Numbered from the stretch's first letter, positions 9,825-18,688 are shown. The stretch is DNA of 64,000 nt from Bacillus tuaregi (GCF_900104575.1 NZ_LT629731.1:1099051-1163050); one strand, 5' to 3'. The notes: generated by a model not told the origin, from the letters alone. Made by a program: numbers and translations.

Positions 9825-10463
9825 ATGCCTGAAAAACAATCACGTGATCCGCTCCTGTATATTCATCAGCCAGATTTTGTCTATCCAAAGGCGAATATGC
9901 AGCAAACATATATTGTAAACATGACAAAACATAAAAGCGAAAAATCCACAATAGCTCAGATTCCTGAATTAGAAACTGAGGAAGTATCTACAACGAAACA
10001 TACAGCAGAGCTTCAGGAGAGTGAAGCTGAAAAAGCGATTGAAGAACAGCAACGAGTAAGAATAGCTGAACAGAAATCGAAAAAGACGGTTGATGCTGAT
10101 AAAAAGCAGCAAAAGCAAGAGCTCGATCGAAAAGAAGTTCAGGATGTCATTAATCAATATCATCATCAAAAACAGGATAAGGATAGTCCATCTAGCAAAA
10201 CCAAAGGCAAACAGCATTCTTATTCATTTAAACGAGTGAAGAGCTTTAAAGAGATGAATACAGTAGAAAAGCTAAATTATTTAGAGCATTTCCCAAAGCT
10301 ACTGCCACCGGTACCTTGCATCTTTGTAACCGGGAGCAGTTCAGTCAGAGGCTTTTTAATGAATAAAACAGAGGATTCAGTAGAAATTAAGCAGTTTAAC
10401 GAAAAAATTCTACAGATACCAATTGAGCAAATTACAGATGTTAAAATGCTTGGTTTGCAATAA
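9825..10463 (+). CDS. cotO: Spore coat protein CotO
   Basis: Sporulation protein of 212 residues needed in B. subtilis for late coat and exosporium-type assembly. The middle (about 60-140) is a low-complexity Lys/Glu/Gln coil. The C-terminal 75 residues carry the conserved CotO block (VEKLNYLEHFPKLLPPVPC, then an SSSVRGFL segment and a hydrophobic end). The start at 9825 follows GGAGGAG; the frame is open upstream without a ribosome site. It lies convergent to cotZ, as expected for the yjbX-cotZ region. Confidence 0.85.
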   Translation: MPEKQSRDPLLYIHQPDFVYPKANMQQTYIVNMTKHKSEKSTIAQIPELETEEVSTTKHTAELQESEAEKAIEEQQRVRIAEQKSKKTVDADKKQQKQELDRKEVQDVINQYHHQKQDKDSPSSKTKGKQHSYSFKRVKSFKEMNTVEKLNYLEHFPKLLPPVPCIFVTGSSSVRGFLMNKTEDSVEIKQFNEKILQIPIEQITDVKMLGLQ

Positions 10464-10476
10464 ACTGGCATTATGT

Positions 10477-10508
10477 AAAGAAGCCAGCTTGTTGTGCTGG
10501 CTTCTTTA
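10477..10508 (+). terminator. Intrinsic terminator after cotO
   Basis: AAAGAAGCCAGC pairs with GCTGGCTTCTTT around an eight-base loop. Confidence 0.85.
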
Positions 10509-10537
10509 TTTATAAAGACTGATTCATGAATTATTGT

Positions 10538-11044
10538 TTATTCACAAATACCAAGATCTACATCCGCGATACATTGAATGGCACAGAAGCAATTCAAGTC
10601 GACTGTAATACAGTCATTTGTGCTTTCGAATCCGCATAATTCACAGAAAGAGTCTAAATCGATGCAGCAGTTTTTCACCATATTTAGAGGGGCCATTTGA
10701 CCATTCTCTTTTGTGATGGGTTTAATCACACGTAATGTTGCACAGCAATTGTCAAACACTTCCTCGACTCTAAAAAAGATGGATACGCATGCACAGTCTT
10801 TACCTTTAAAAAAGGCATGGAATGGAGATCCGTCTGCCGTCTTTAACACAAATACTCTTGTGTCGGCATTCGCTCTTCTTGCTGGTGAAACAAGTGAGCC
10901 AAGCGGTTCTTGAAAACAATTTTTAGGACATTCACATACATCTTCGGCATTATCTTGGATATCTTTAATCGCACGGACTACATCACATACACAGCCTCTT
11001 GTATCAGTTATACCTAATACATCGTCGTTTCTTCCGCAACCCAT
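10538..11044 (-). CDS. cotZ: Spore coat/crust protein CotZ/CotY family
   Basis: Cysteine-rich structural protein of 168 residues from the outer spore coat or crust. It has about 18 cysteines spread over the whole length (for example CVCDVV, CECPKNCF, NCCIDLDSFCELCG), the pattern that lets CotY/CotZ form disulfide-linked hexagonal lattices. The start at 11044 follows AAGGAGG. Only one such gene is present; the full cotVWXYZ group of B. subtilis is not in this window. CotZ and CotY cannot be separated from sequence alone. Confidence 0.88.
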   Translation of the reverse strand: MGCGRNDDVLGITDTRGCVCDVVRAIKDIQDNAEDVCECPKNCFQEPLGSLVSPARRANADTRVFVLKTADGSPFHAFFKGKDCACVSIFFRVEEVFDNCCATLRVIKPITKENGQMAPLNMVKNCCIDLDSFCELCGFESTNDCITVDLNCFCAIQCIADVDLGICE

Positions 11045-11222
11045 AATGTTTTCCTCCTTATTTATTTCTTGTATTTCTACACTAATAACATATTGTTTGC
11101 GAGTAATTTGGGACACGGACAAAAGCCTTGTTTTTTGAAATTGGGCTTAACAAGGAGCAGAAAAAGAGAGTTGCTACTTTTCATTTGTCATAAATGGGGT
11201 CATTTACGGGAGGGAATGAAGC

Positions 11223-11573
11223 ATGGACATCACTTTTCTTGAGTTGATTATTTTAGGATTATCCACTTTTCGACTTACTAGATTATTTGTATTTGATAAG
11301 ATAACTGCTTTTGTTCGGGATATTTTCATTGATGAGGTAGAAGAGGTAGATGAAAAGGGGCAAATGGATATTTATCTCATTCCAAAACAAGGATTAATAA
11401 AGGGCTTTATTGGTGAACTATTAAGCTGCTACTGGTGTACAGGGGTTTGGGCCTCTATCTTTTTATGTGCTTTTTATTTATTATTTCCTGCAATCGCCTT
11501 ACCAGTATTATTAGTGCTTGCGGTTAGCGGAATCGCAGCCATAATTGAAACGATTCTTCAATTATGGCTTTAA
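11223..11573 (+). CDS. yjcA: DUF1360 sporulation membrane protein YjcA
   Basis: Integral membrane protein of 116 residues. It has a hydrophobic N-terminal segment (about 5-25), an acidic loop, the conserved SCYWCTGVWAS motif near 70-80 and a long C-terminal hydrophobic stretch. Matches the DUF1360 family found in spore formers. The biochemical function is unknown. It sits in the cotZ-spoVIF interval, as B. subtilis yjcA does. Confidence 0.82.
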   Translation: MDITFLELIILGLSTFRLTRLFVFDKITAFVRDIFIDEVEEVDEKGQMDIYLIPKQGLIKGFIGELLSCYWCTGVWASIFLCAFYLLFPAIALPVLLVLAVSGIAAIIETILQLWL

Positions 11574-11673
11574 ATATAACAACCGTAGTGGTAGGCACCT
11601 GATTTACACAAGCTATTCTTTCCTGCATAAACTGCATTATGGAGTGGAATTTTTCTGAAGGGAGAATGGTATT

Positions 11674-11784
11674 ATGAATCAATCATGGAAGAAAAAAACA
11701 TCGTCCCAAAATGTGAAAAGTAGCAGTACTAAATCAGCAACAAAGAAGAAGGGCTGCGGATGTGGCAAAAAATCGTCTCGTTAG
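11674..11784 (+). CDS. Small basic protein with C-terminal CGCGKK motif
   Basis: A 36-residue product, strongly basic and Ser/Thr/Lys rich, ending in GCGCGKKSSR. A good ribosome site (AAGGGAG) precedes the ATG, and a terminator follows, so I think it is a real gene. The Cys-Gly-Cys ending could bind metal or be cross-linked. Its place among spore-structure genes suggests a small spore protein, but no function is known to me. Confidence 0.6.
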   Translation: MNQSWKKKTSSQNVKSSSTKSATKKKGCGCGKKSSR

Positions 11785-11830
11785 TAATATCGATCTATTT
11801 AAAATCGTCATAGGGTTCATTAAGAAGCGT

Positions 11831-11864
11831 AAAAATAGTATCTGAAATACAGATGCTATTTTTT
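11831..11864 (+). terminator. Intrinsic terminator after the CGCGKK gene
   Basis: AAATAGTATCTG pairs with CAGATGCTATTT, with a T run following. Confidence 0.85.
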
Positions 11865-11991
11865 ATGTTAAAAATCAAATGGTTTCACAGTTCGATTGGA
11901 AATTATTTATTACTTAGCCATTATCATAATTTTGCTGTTTAGGAAGAAAATAATAACAGCAATAAGTAAAATTACATAGGAAGGGTCGAAA

Positions 11992-12477
11992 ATGAAAAAC
12001 AAACAGATGATACTTCAAGCCTTCACCATATTATTTCTGGGGGGAATCTTGGTAGGTTGTAATGTCCCGCGTAATCAGTCTAATCAAGATTATATGGTCT
12101 TGATGAAAACGACTAATCCATCTCCGAAAACAGTGGTTTCGGACTCAAAAGGGATGGATCTCATAAAGGATATTGAAAAAGATATTGAAGGACATAAGGC
12201 GCTCTTTGATGTGGCGGTGATTAAAGGAAAGAAGCACATCCTTGTGGTGTATAAGGTAAAGCATATGCAGCGCTTTCATATGAAAAAAATTGAAAAGGAA
12301 GTGAATGAAAAACTGGAGAAAAAACACCCTGATGAGAATTTTATTGTCTCAAGTGATTATAAGATTTTCTTAGAAGCAGTCAGGCTGGAAGAAAAAATGA
12401 AGGATCCTAATTACTCTGAGAAAGAGGCTGATAAGGAGTTTGAAAGAATTATTAAGCTTAAAAAAGAATTGACATAA
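11992..12477 (+). CDS. YhcN/YlaJ-type sporulation lipoprotein
   Basis: A 161-residue secreted lipoprotein: signal peptide of about 22 residues ending in a lipobox (GGILVGCN), then a soluble domain rich in Lys/Glu. It resembles YhcN/YlaJ proteins of the spore inner membrane in length and overall pattern, though similarity is modest by eye. It stands nine bases before spoVAC's leader and ahead of spoVAD and spoVAEb. Lipoprotein-plus-SpoVA arrangements occur in extra spoVA operons of Bacilli. Confidence 0.7.
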   Translation: MKNKQMILQAFTILFLGGILVGCNVPRNQSNQDYMVLMKTTNPSPKTVVSDSKGMDLIKDIEKDIEGHKALFDVAVIKGKKHILVVYKVKHMQRFHMKKIEKEVNEKLEKKHPDENFIVSSDYKIFLEAVRLEEKMKDPNYSEKEADKEFERIIKLKKELT

Positions 12478-12494
12478 GAAAGGAGTTGTATGAT

Positions 12495-12971
12495 ATGGGG
12501 AATCAGAAACAGAAAAAAACACCTGAGCAGCAGCAATATGAGCAGCTGCAGCAAAAACATGAAACCAAACGACCTGTTTTAAAAAACTGTCTGAAGGCCT
12601 TCTTTGTCGGGGGATTTATTTGCACCATTGGACAAGCAATCAGCTACTTCTATATTTATTTTTTTAATTTTACTGAGCAAACAGCAGGTAATCCGACTGT
12701 AGCAACGATGATTTTTATTGCGATGCTGCTAACAGGCTTTGGGGTATACGACCGAATTGGTCAATTTGCCGGGGCAGGCAGTGCTGTTCCAATTACAGGC
12801 TTTGGAAATGCTGTAATTTCCGCTGCCATTGAACATCGTACAGAAGGATTTGTTCTTGGTGTTGGTGGTAATATGTTCAAACTTGCAGGCTCTGTCATTC
12901 TATTTGGTGTTTTTGCAGCATTCGTAGTCGCACTAATTAAAACATTACTAATAATGTGGGGTGTAATCTAA
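12495..12971 (+). CDS. spoVAC: Stage V sporulation protein AC (dipicolinate channel subunit)
   Basis: Spore inner-membrane protein of the SpoVA channel for calcium-dipicolinate uptake and release. The 158-residue product has a charged N-terminus and about four membrane helices with the family motif GVYDRIGQFAGAGSAVPITGF. In B. subtilis SpoVAC behaves as a mechanosensitive channel. The ATG at 12495 has AAAGGAG upstream. Its last base pair overlaps the spoVAD start. Confidence 0.94.
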   Translation: MGNQKQKKTPEQQQYEQLQQKHETKRPVLKNCLKAFFVGGFICTIGQAISYFYIYFFNFTEQTAGNPTVATMIFIAMLLTGFGVYDRIGQFAGAGSAVPITGFGNAVISAAIEHRTEGFVLGVGGNMFKLAGSVILFGVFAAFVVALIKTLLIMWGVI

Positions 12972-13981
12972 TGCTCGTTGGGAAACAATCCTGGGTGTTT
13001 CAGGAGCATCCTGTTATTGCAGAAACCGGTGTATCCGGTGGTCCATTTGAAGCAAATGGCCTTTTAGCTGAAGATTTTGATATCCTGCATGATGATTTAT
13101 GGATGGGGCAGGACTCTTATGAAAAAGCACAGCGGGTATTAATCGAGGAAGCCATTCAAACCGTTATGCAGAAAGGAGACCTTCAGAATGAGGATGTACA
13201 ATTCTTAATTGCAGGGGATTTAATCAATCAAATCACCCCAACAAGCTTTGCTGCTAGGACTGCGAAAATTCCATATTTTGGTCTTTTTGGAGCTTGTTCA
13301 ACTTCCATGGAGGGTCTGGCATTGGCCTCTTTTATGGTGAATTACAGAGGTGCGAAGAATGTACTAACAGGAGCTTCTAGTCATAACGCAGCGACTGAAA
13401 AGCAATTTCGATATCCGACGGAATATGGCGGTCAAAAGCCTCCGACAGCCCAATGGACGGCAACAGGTGCTGGGGTTGCGCTTGTAACAGAAAATAATAA
13501 CCAAAAAAATCTACCTTACACAACATCGGCAACAATTGGAAAAGTGATTGATATGGGACTGACGGACCCATTTAATATGGGGGGGGCGATGGCGCCTGCT
13601 GCTGCCGATACGATCACAGCTCATTTTAAAGATTTAGGACTTGAACCTTCCTATTACGATTTAATTGTGACAGGCGACTTAGCTCGAATTGGACGGGAAA
13701 CGGTGCTGGAATTGTTGGAAAAAAATGGTTTAAAGGTCGACCCTGATCGTTTCCGTGACTGTGGCCTCATGCTTTATAAAGATGACCAGCCTGTCCAAGC
13801 AGGTGGCAGTGGTGCCGGCTGTTCTGCCATTGTTTTATACGGGCATTTATTGAACCAAATGAAGCAGGGTGTATATAAACGGATATTGCTCGTTGCTACA
13901 GGTGCATTGTTATCCCCCCTCAGCTTTCAACAGGGGGAATCGATTCCTTGTATTGCCCATGCTGTTTCTATAGAGATATAA
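12971..13981 (+). CDS. spoVAD: Stage V sporulation protein AD (dipicolinate-binding)
   Basis: A 336-residue soluble protein with thiolase/ketoacyl-synthase-like fold that binds dipicolinic acid in the spore. Visible blocks are the GACSTSMEGLAL segment near 105-115, SSHNAATEKQFRYP near 139-150 and the glycine-rich GGSGAGCSA near 278-286. The ATG overlaps the spoVAC TAA, so translation is coupled. The neighbouring AC and AEb genes complete the minimal channel set. Confidence 0.95.
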   Translation: MLVGKQSWVFQEHPVIAETGVSGGPFEANGLLAEDFDILHDDLWMGQDSYEKAQRVLIEEAIQTVMQKGDLQNEDVQFLIAGDLINQITPTSFAARTAKIPYFGLFGACSTSMEGLALASFMVNYRGAKNVLTGASSHNAATEKQFRYPTEYGGQKPPTAQWTATGAGVALVTENNNQKNLPYTTSATIGKVIDMGLTDPFNMGGAMAPAAADTITAHFKDLGLEPSYYDLIVTGDLARIGRETVLELLEKNGLKVDPDRFRDCGLMLYKDDQPVQAGGSGAGCSAIVLYGHLLNQMKQGVYKRILLVATGALLSPLSFQQGESIPCIAHAVSIEI

Positions 13982-14063
13982 GAATTTTTCATGTGTGGGT
14001 GTTACTGTGTGTGTATTGAGTGAGACAAATGTAGCGAGGTAATATGAGAAAGGAGAATCAGGC

Positions 14064-14420
14064 ATGCTGCCAATGTTTTTCTGGGCCTTTGTGGTAGGCG
14101 GACTGATTTGTGTCGTCGGTCAATTGTTATTTGATGTAGCTAAATTAACTCCAGGCCATACCTTAAGCCTGTTGGTTGTCATCGGAGCTATTTTAGATGG
14201 CTTAGGACTGTATGAGCCACTTGTTGATTTTGCAGGAGCTGGGGCAACCGTACCTATTTTAAGCTTTGGGAATTCCCTCGTTCATGGTGCACTGCAGGAA
14301 GCGGAGCAGCATGGATTAGTCGGTGTTCTAACTGGTATGTTTGAAGTAACTAGTGCCGGTATATCAGCAGCCATTGTATTTGGATTTTTAGGCGCATTAA
14401 TGTTTAAACCAAAAGGGTAA
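14064..14420 (+). CDS. spoVAE: Stage V sporulation protein AE (SpoVAEb)
   Basis: Membrane protein of 118 residues with three to four helices and the motif [19 protein letters not shown], which parallels the SpoVAC motif. It follows spoVAD after 82 non-coding bases. No spoVAA, AB, AEa or AF gene is nearby, so this is either a reduced second spoVA operon or the only one kept in this order. A strong terminator follows. Confidence 0.93.
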   Translation: MLPMFFWAFVVGGLICVVGQLLFDVAKLTPGHTLSLLVVIGAILDGLGLYEPLVDFAGAGATVPILSFGNSLVHGALQEAEQHGLVGVLTGMFEVTSAGISAAIVFGFLGALMFKPKG

Positions 14421-14423
14421 GAG

Positions 14424-14481
14424 TATCAGGCTGATTTCTTTTCACCTCCAACATTATGGGAGAAAAGAAATCAGCCTGATA
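14424..14481 (+). terminator. Long hairpin terminator after the spoVA genes
   Basis: A 19-base arm (TATCAGGCTGATTTCTTTT) pairs perfectly with 14463-14481. The T run is weak, so it may also protect the mRNA end. Confidence 0.75.
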
Positions 14482-14559
14482 AATTTTCGGCTTGCCCTCA
14501 CATTTTCATTTCCTGTACATATTTTATAATGACTCAACTGTTAAGTGAGGTGAATGGAT

Positions 14560-14691
14560 ATGTACGGATGCGGTGGATTCGGCTACGGCGGCGGCTACGG
14601 TGGTGGCTATGGTTACGGCGGCAACACATTTGTGTTAATCGTTGTGTTGTTTATTCTTTTAATTATTGTAGGTGCAAGCTTCTACAACTAA
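14560..14691 (+). CDS. yjcZ: YjcZ-family tiny sporulation membrane protein
   Basis: A 43-residue product: a Gly/Tyr-rich head ([16 protein letters not shown]) followed by one hydrophobic helix ([17 protein letters not shown]). This matches the tiny YjcZ/TIGR01732 family of spore formers. A GAGGTG ribosome site precedes it; an ATG six bases upstream in the same frame is an alternative start. It has its own terminator near 14712-14742. The function is unknown. Confidence 0.88.
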   Translation: MYGCGGFGYGGGYGGGYGYGGNTFVLIVVLFILLIIVGASFYN

Positions 14692-14711
14692 TGGAAACTA
14701 TGTAGAAGGAA

Positions 14712-14742
14712 GGAGTCGCTCATTCATTTGAGCGGCTGTTTT
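14712..14742 (+). terminator. Intrinsic terminator after yjcZ
   Basis: GAGTCGCTC/GAGCGGCTG stem followed by eight T. Confidence 0.75.
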
Positions 14743-14828
14743 TTTTGTGGCCGTATGCAGGGGAAAAGACACGATTTTCCCTGCTATTCATAGTATATAA
14801 AAGGCTTGAAAGGGAGGCATCAAGTAAG

Positions 14829-15083
14829 ATGGATAATCAATTTTTTAAAAATATTGAAAGAAAAACGGGCGTCAATATGAAGGATATACTTGATTTAGCA
14901 AACTCACTACAAAATGCAAATTTTAAGGATGAGAGAACTGTACGTAGTGTAGTAAGACGTGTTTCACAAATTGCTAATAAACCAGTTTCAAAGGAAACAG
15001 AAGATAAAATTGTTGAGTCGATTGTAAAGGATGGTAAACAGCTTGACCTGAACACCATTTCTAAAATGATTAATAAAAAATAA
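14829..15083 (+). CDS. spoVIF: Sporulation protein SpoVIF (YjcC)
   Basis: An 84-residue basic protein matching SpoVIF: it opens MDNQFFKNIERKTG, has DILDLANSLQNANFKDE and ends in KMINKK. In B. subtilis SpoVIF is a mother-cell protein needed for coat assembly, acting with GerE. The frame is open upstream to 14745, but AAAGGGAGG precedes the ATG at 14829. It is convergent with the helicase gene, as in the yjcC-yjcD pair. Confidence 0.92.
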   Translation: MDNQFFKNIERKTGVNMKDILDLANSLQNANFKDERTVRSVVRRVSQIANKPVSKETEDKIVESIVKDGKQLDLNTISKMINKK

Positions 15084-15089
15084 TAAAAG

Positions 15090-15122
15090 ATAAAAGCTGT
15101 CCAAAGGGGACAGCTTTTATTT
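15090..15122. terminator. Bidirectional terminator between spoVIF and yjcD
   Basis: ATAAAAGCTGTCC pairs with GGACAGCTTTTAT around a short loop, ending 16 bases from the helicase stop. Confidence 0.88.
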
Positions 15123-15137
15123 GCAAAAGGCATCATA

Positions 15138-17423
15138 TTAATATCGAATAGATGTTAAAAAACGAGATGGATTTGCCTTTTTACCACGTCTATTTTGTGG
15201 TACGGAAAGATATAATTCCTCTTTAGCACGGGTTACGGCCACATATAAAAGACGTCTTTCCTCTTCAAGCGGCTCACTGTCAGCATTACGAAGAGATTCT
15301 AGTGCATAATCATGGGGAATACTTCCATCAACCGTTCCAAGAACATATACCATCTTATATTCTAATCCTTTTGCACGATGGATAGTACTTAAGGTAACGG
15401 CATTTTTTGTCTTTTTACTTTGCTGTTTCATTTCTTTATTCATCGCTGCCATATGGTCAGCATGGTCAAGAAAATCTTGAATGGAAGTGAAGTTTTTTGC
15501 CGCCACTTTAAGGTCACGAATATCGTCAGAACCTTTATCCCATTGATTTCCTTCGTTTCCTCGTTTTTTTAGAAACTCCTGAAAACCGAGTTCCTTCTCG
15601 ATCTTTTCAATAGCAGCAAGCGGTGATCTTCCTGTTAACGAGCGGATAACAGGAGCGACCTTCTTCAGCTTTTTTTCTTGAAATGGAAACTTAGTCTTTA
15701 CGTGGCTGACGCAATCGAGTAGGGTAGAGTCATTCAAAATACTTTCGGCTTTTAAATCTGTAAGGACTGTCTGTTTAAGAAACAGGGATGGCAGTATGCT
15801 CGCCATTGCCTGCTGATCATCTTCATTCAAGGTCAACTTTAAAAAGGATAGCATACTTTTGATAATAAATCGTTCATAGAATGAATCGATATCCTGATCA
15901 ATTTTAAATGGAAGACTAGAAGTTGTCAGTCTTTCAAACACTGCTCTTGCGGCAGTATTGGTGCGAAAGAGGATGGCAAAATCACTAGGATCAGCACCAG
16001 CAGCTATTTTTTCACTTATATCCGTCACAATCATCGTGGCTTCCTCTTCTTCATCTTCAGGAAAGAATAAGACAGGAGCATGATGGTTCGTAAATTGGGC
16101 ATGCATTTGTTTAGGGCGACGGTGTTTATTACCGACTATAATTTTATTAGCAGCCTCAACAATGGAATGAGAGGAACGGTAATTTTCACTCAAATGAACG
16201 ACCTCTGCCTGAGGGAAATCCCTCTCGAAATATCGGATATATTGTGGATCACTTCCGCGAAAAGCATAGATAGATTGATCATCATCTCCCACTACGAATA
16301 CATTTTTCTTTTTCTTAGAGAGCATTTTGATGAGTTCATACTGGACTTTATTCACATCCTGAAATTCGTCAATGAGAAAATAATCAAAGCGATTTTGATA
16401 GCGTTCAAGTAAATCAGGTTCCTCTTCTAACAGCTGATGGCAGCCTGATAGCATATCATCAAAATCGAACAGTTCTTTTTCCTTTTTAAATTGTTCGTAT
16501 CGTTCGTATAAAAACAATACCTTTTCATCCCAGCTGGTTTCCGTCTTCACCTGTTTAGGCGACTTCATAGAATTCTTCCAATAGCCAATCTGCTGCATGG
16601 CTGCGTCATAGGCGAATTCTTTCTCATCGAGTTCCAGTTCTCTACCGGCATCCTTCAAAATTTGCCGGCGCTGCCACTCAATATTTAAGAGTCTATTGCT
16701 GTTCCATTTTTCGGGTTGATGATGAGCGAGAATTCGATAAAAAATACTGTGAAAGGTGCCTGTGACAAGACGATTTATTTGGCTAGTGTTGATGTTTGGA
16801 TAGTTTAACAGCCTTGCTTTCATTTCGGCGGCTGCCTTTGCAGTAAATGTCACAAGCATGATTCGATTAGCTTCTACACTTTGTTCCGTTAGCAAATAAG
16901 CAGTTCTAGCAGTCAATACCGCTGTTTTACCGCTCCCGGCTCCGGCCAGTACAAGAAGAGCACCGTTTGGATGGAGGACAGCTTCTGCTTGATTGCCATC
17001 TAAATAAATATTTGCTCCCTCTAGAGCCCTTATATAAGAAGAATTAATAGTAGACATATCTTTTTCATTTGAAATGAAGGGGGGGAGCTGAGCCACAGTC
17101 TTAGCAGATTTAAAGCTGGTTTCACTATTTTTTGTCATGGTTATTGTGCGAGAAGTAGGGAGACGGAATCCGTTAATTTCCTGTTCTGTATCAGCTGTTG
17201 ACTTTTCTATAGTAGCAGGATCTTGGCATGTTGGTTTTTTTGTATAGATATGTTGAAAAAATGGGTCCTTTGTAATTCCTAAAAATAATCTAACTTTTTC
17301 TGAACATACAGGGCATTCTAATAGCCCTTTTTTACCTTCATCATATATACGTTGATAGGATGATCGATTCGTATTATCAAGATAGATTAATTGATTCCCT
17401 TGTTTCGCTGTTTTCATATACAT
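15138..17423 (-). CDS. yjcD: UvrD/PcrA-like superfamily 1 DNA helicase (YjcD)
   Basis: ATP-dependent 3'-5' helicase of 761 residues. The Walker A motif is AGAGSGKT (about 160-167), with TFTAKAA, DEFQDVN (Walker B) and GDDDQSIYAFRG following. The C-terminal half has the LSTIHRAKGLE and VAVTRAKEEL motifs. Before the helicase core is a 130-residue extension with a CPVCSEKV...FFQH...C cluster that looks like a small zinc-binding domain, as also seen in B. subtilis YjcD. This extension separates it from PcrA. The substrate is unknown. Confidence 0.9.
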   Translation of the reverse strand: MYMKTAKQGNQLIYLDNTNRSSYQRIYDEGKKGLLECPVCSEKVRLFLGITKDPFFQHIYTKKPTCQDPATIEKSTADTEQEINGFRLPTSRTITMTKNSETSFKSAKTVAQLPPFISNEKDMSTINSSYIRALEGANIYLDGNQAEAVLHPNGALLVLAGAGSGKTAVLTARTAYLLTEQSVEANRIMLVTFTAKAAAEMKARLLNYPNINTSQINRLVTGTFHSIFYRILAHHQPEKWNSNRLLNIEWQRRQILKDAGRELELDEKEFAYDAAMQQIGYWKNSMKSPKQVKTETSWDEKVLFLYERYEQFKKEKELFDFDDMLSGCHQLLEEEPDLLERYQNRFDYFLIDEFQDVNKVQYELIKMLSKKKKNVFVVGDDDQSIYAFRGSDPQYIRYFERDFPQAEVVHLSENYRSSHSIVEAANKIIVGNKHRRPKQMHAQFTNHHAPVLFFPEDEEEEATMIVTDISEKIAAGADPSDFAILFRTNTAARAVFERLTTSSLPFKIDQDIDSFYERFIIKSMLSFLKLTLNEDDQQAMASILPSLFLKQTVLTDLKAESILNDSTLLDCVSHVKTKFPFQEKKLKKVAPVIRSLTGRSPLAAIEKIEKELGFQEFLKKRGNEGNQWDKGSDDIRDLKVAAKNFTSIQDFLDHADHMAAMNKEMKQQSKKTKNAVTLSTIHRAKGLEYKMVYVLGTVDGSIPHDYALESLRNADSEPLEEERRLLYVAVTRAKEELYLSVPQNRRGKKANPSRFLTSIRY

Positions 17424-17540
17424 TTCTCATCCTTTTTAAATCTAAATAAGACAAACTTAATCATATCAAAAATTAGCTTGATACAAAAGGAGTGATTTTA
17501 GATTGGAATGTTATATATAGCGATATGGAACCTAAATAAA

Positions 17541-17562
17541 AAGCCCTGCAAGCAGGGCTTAT
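17541..17562 (-). terminator. Intrinsic terminator after yjcF
   Basis: AAGCCCTGC directly followed by GCAGGGCTT, with a minus-strand T run into AAAAAGC/TTTTT sequence. Confidence 0.7.
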
Positions 17563-17996
17563 ATTTCTTTAATCATTGTTTTATGAGGAATGCCGGCATC
17601 GAGAAATTCATCCGAGACAACTTGATATCCTAATTTACTGTAAAAGGGAATTGCATGTGTTTGTGCATTCAGCTTTAGTCGCTTGATGCCTTTCTCTTTA
17701 GCAAATGTAGCGATTTTCTCCATGATTGCCTGACCGGCACCCATGCCGCGGAAGTCCTTTAGCACACAAATTCGTTCAACCTTGCCGTACCCGTCTACTG
17801 TTCTATATCGTCCTGCACCAGCAGGTTTTTCGTCAATGTACAGTATAAAGTGTGTTGATTGTGGTTCAAGGTCATCAATTTCTTCCGCCGGTGGGACCTG
17901 CTGCTCTATAACAAATACAGTTTTACGTATATTGAAAGCGTCATTTAGCTGCTTTTCGTTGCTGACTATCTGTACATCTAACGATTTAAGATTCAT
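17559..17996 (-). CDS. yjcF: GNAT-family N-acetyltransferase YjcF
   Basis: Acetyl-CoA-dependent acetyltransferase of 145 residues. The acetyl-CoA loop is visible as VLKDFRGMGAGQAIME (about 78-93), with the family's ERICV strand just before it and HAIPFYSKLGYQ near the end. The gene lies five bases downstream of yjcG, so they are co-transcribed. The acceptor is unknown. Confidence 0.88.
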   Translation of the reverse strand: MNLKSLDVQIVSNEKQLNDAFNIRKTVFVIEQQVPPAEEIDDLEPQSTHFILYIDEKPAGAGRYRTVDGYGKVERICVLKDFRGMGAGQAIMEKIATFAKEKGIKRLKLNAQTHAIPFYSKLGYQVVSDEFLDAGIPHKTMIKEI

Positions 17997-18001
17997 TGTT
18001 G

Positions 18002-18514
18002 TTATTCCTTTCCAAGACGAAATGTTTCATAGACTGTCCAAGATCCATTTTCAAGCTGATAGACAAGATGAAAACGATCTACCTGATCTTGCTTATTTAA
18101 TTTTAACATTTGTAATGATCCAAATACATCTGAATGTTCATCATTTGTTAGTTTTTGACCAATTGTTATATGGGGAACATAGACATATTCAGGGATATGA
18201 TTAGGAAATTGCGCTTCAATTTCATTGTGAAGGTTTACTAGGTCATCCTTTGGATCGATTTTTAAATAAATAACATTATTTACTGGTTTAAAGGAGCTGA
18301 ACTTTGTGACGGTAATATCAAAGGGTTCAAATCTATGAGCCATCACATGGAGCATTGGAATGATAGTCTTGATTTCCTGATCATCTGCATCAAAGCCAGA
18401 TTTTAAGGTGATATGTGGAGGTATATGTGTGTAATGTGGGTCATATCGTTTACGATAAGAGTTAACAAAATCTTGTAAAGGTTTTGCAGGGAAAATCACG
18501 ATACCATATTTCAT
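18002..18514 (-). CDS. yjcG: 2H phosphoesterase-family protein YjcG
   Basis: A 170-residue protein with two HxT motifs: HITLKSGF near residues 34-41 and HITIGQKL near 115-122. This is the signature of LigT/2'-5' RNA ligase-like 2H phosphoesterases, which act on 2',3'-cyclic phosphate or 2'-5' bonds. B. subtilis YjcG has this fold and the same partner, yjcF. The natural substrate is not known. Confidence 0.9.
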   Translation of the reverse strand: MKYGIVIFPAKPLQDFVNSYRKRYDPHYTHIPPHITLKSGFDADDQEIKTIIPMLHVMAHRFEPFDITVTKFSSFKPVNNVIYLKIDPKDDLVNLHNEIEAQFPNHIPEYVYVPHITIGQKLTNDEHSDVFGSLQMLKLNKQDQVDRFHLVYQLENGSWTVYETFRLGKE

Positions 18515-18625
18515 CTAGCTACCTCCGTAAAAAAAATTAAAAACATTATTAAAATCTAAGAGATTTATTGAATTTTATTATAACAAATATTCTCTCTTAC
18601 CTGAAATAATCAACACTATCATATT

Positions 18626-18688
18626 TAAAGGTAGTTTACCCGAGCGAACTCAGGTAATCCGGACGCAAATTCGACGGGCGAATTTGAT
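18626..18688 (+). repeat. Dispersed structured repeat, copy B
   Basis: AAAGGTAGTTTA...CGAGCGAACTCAGGTAATCC then GGACGCAAATTCG and ACGGGCGAATTTG. CAAATTCG pairs with CGAATTTG around an ACGGG loop. It shares all blocks with copy D at 45671-45730. It lies in the 314-base gap between yjcG and the TAXI gene; I see nothing else coding there. Confidence 0.85.

Noticed and set aside
11992-14420. SpoVA genes considered as the mobile spoVA2mob transposon
   Set aside because: Only the lipoprotein, AC, AD and AEb genes are present; no transposase, yetF or cls-like genes flank them.
15138-17423. Helicase gene considered as PcrA itself
   Set aside because: The Cys-rich N-terminal extension and the place beside spoVIF and yjcF fit YjcD. 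PcrA lacks the extension and is usually next to ligA.
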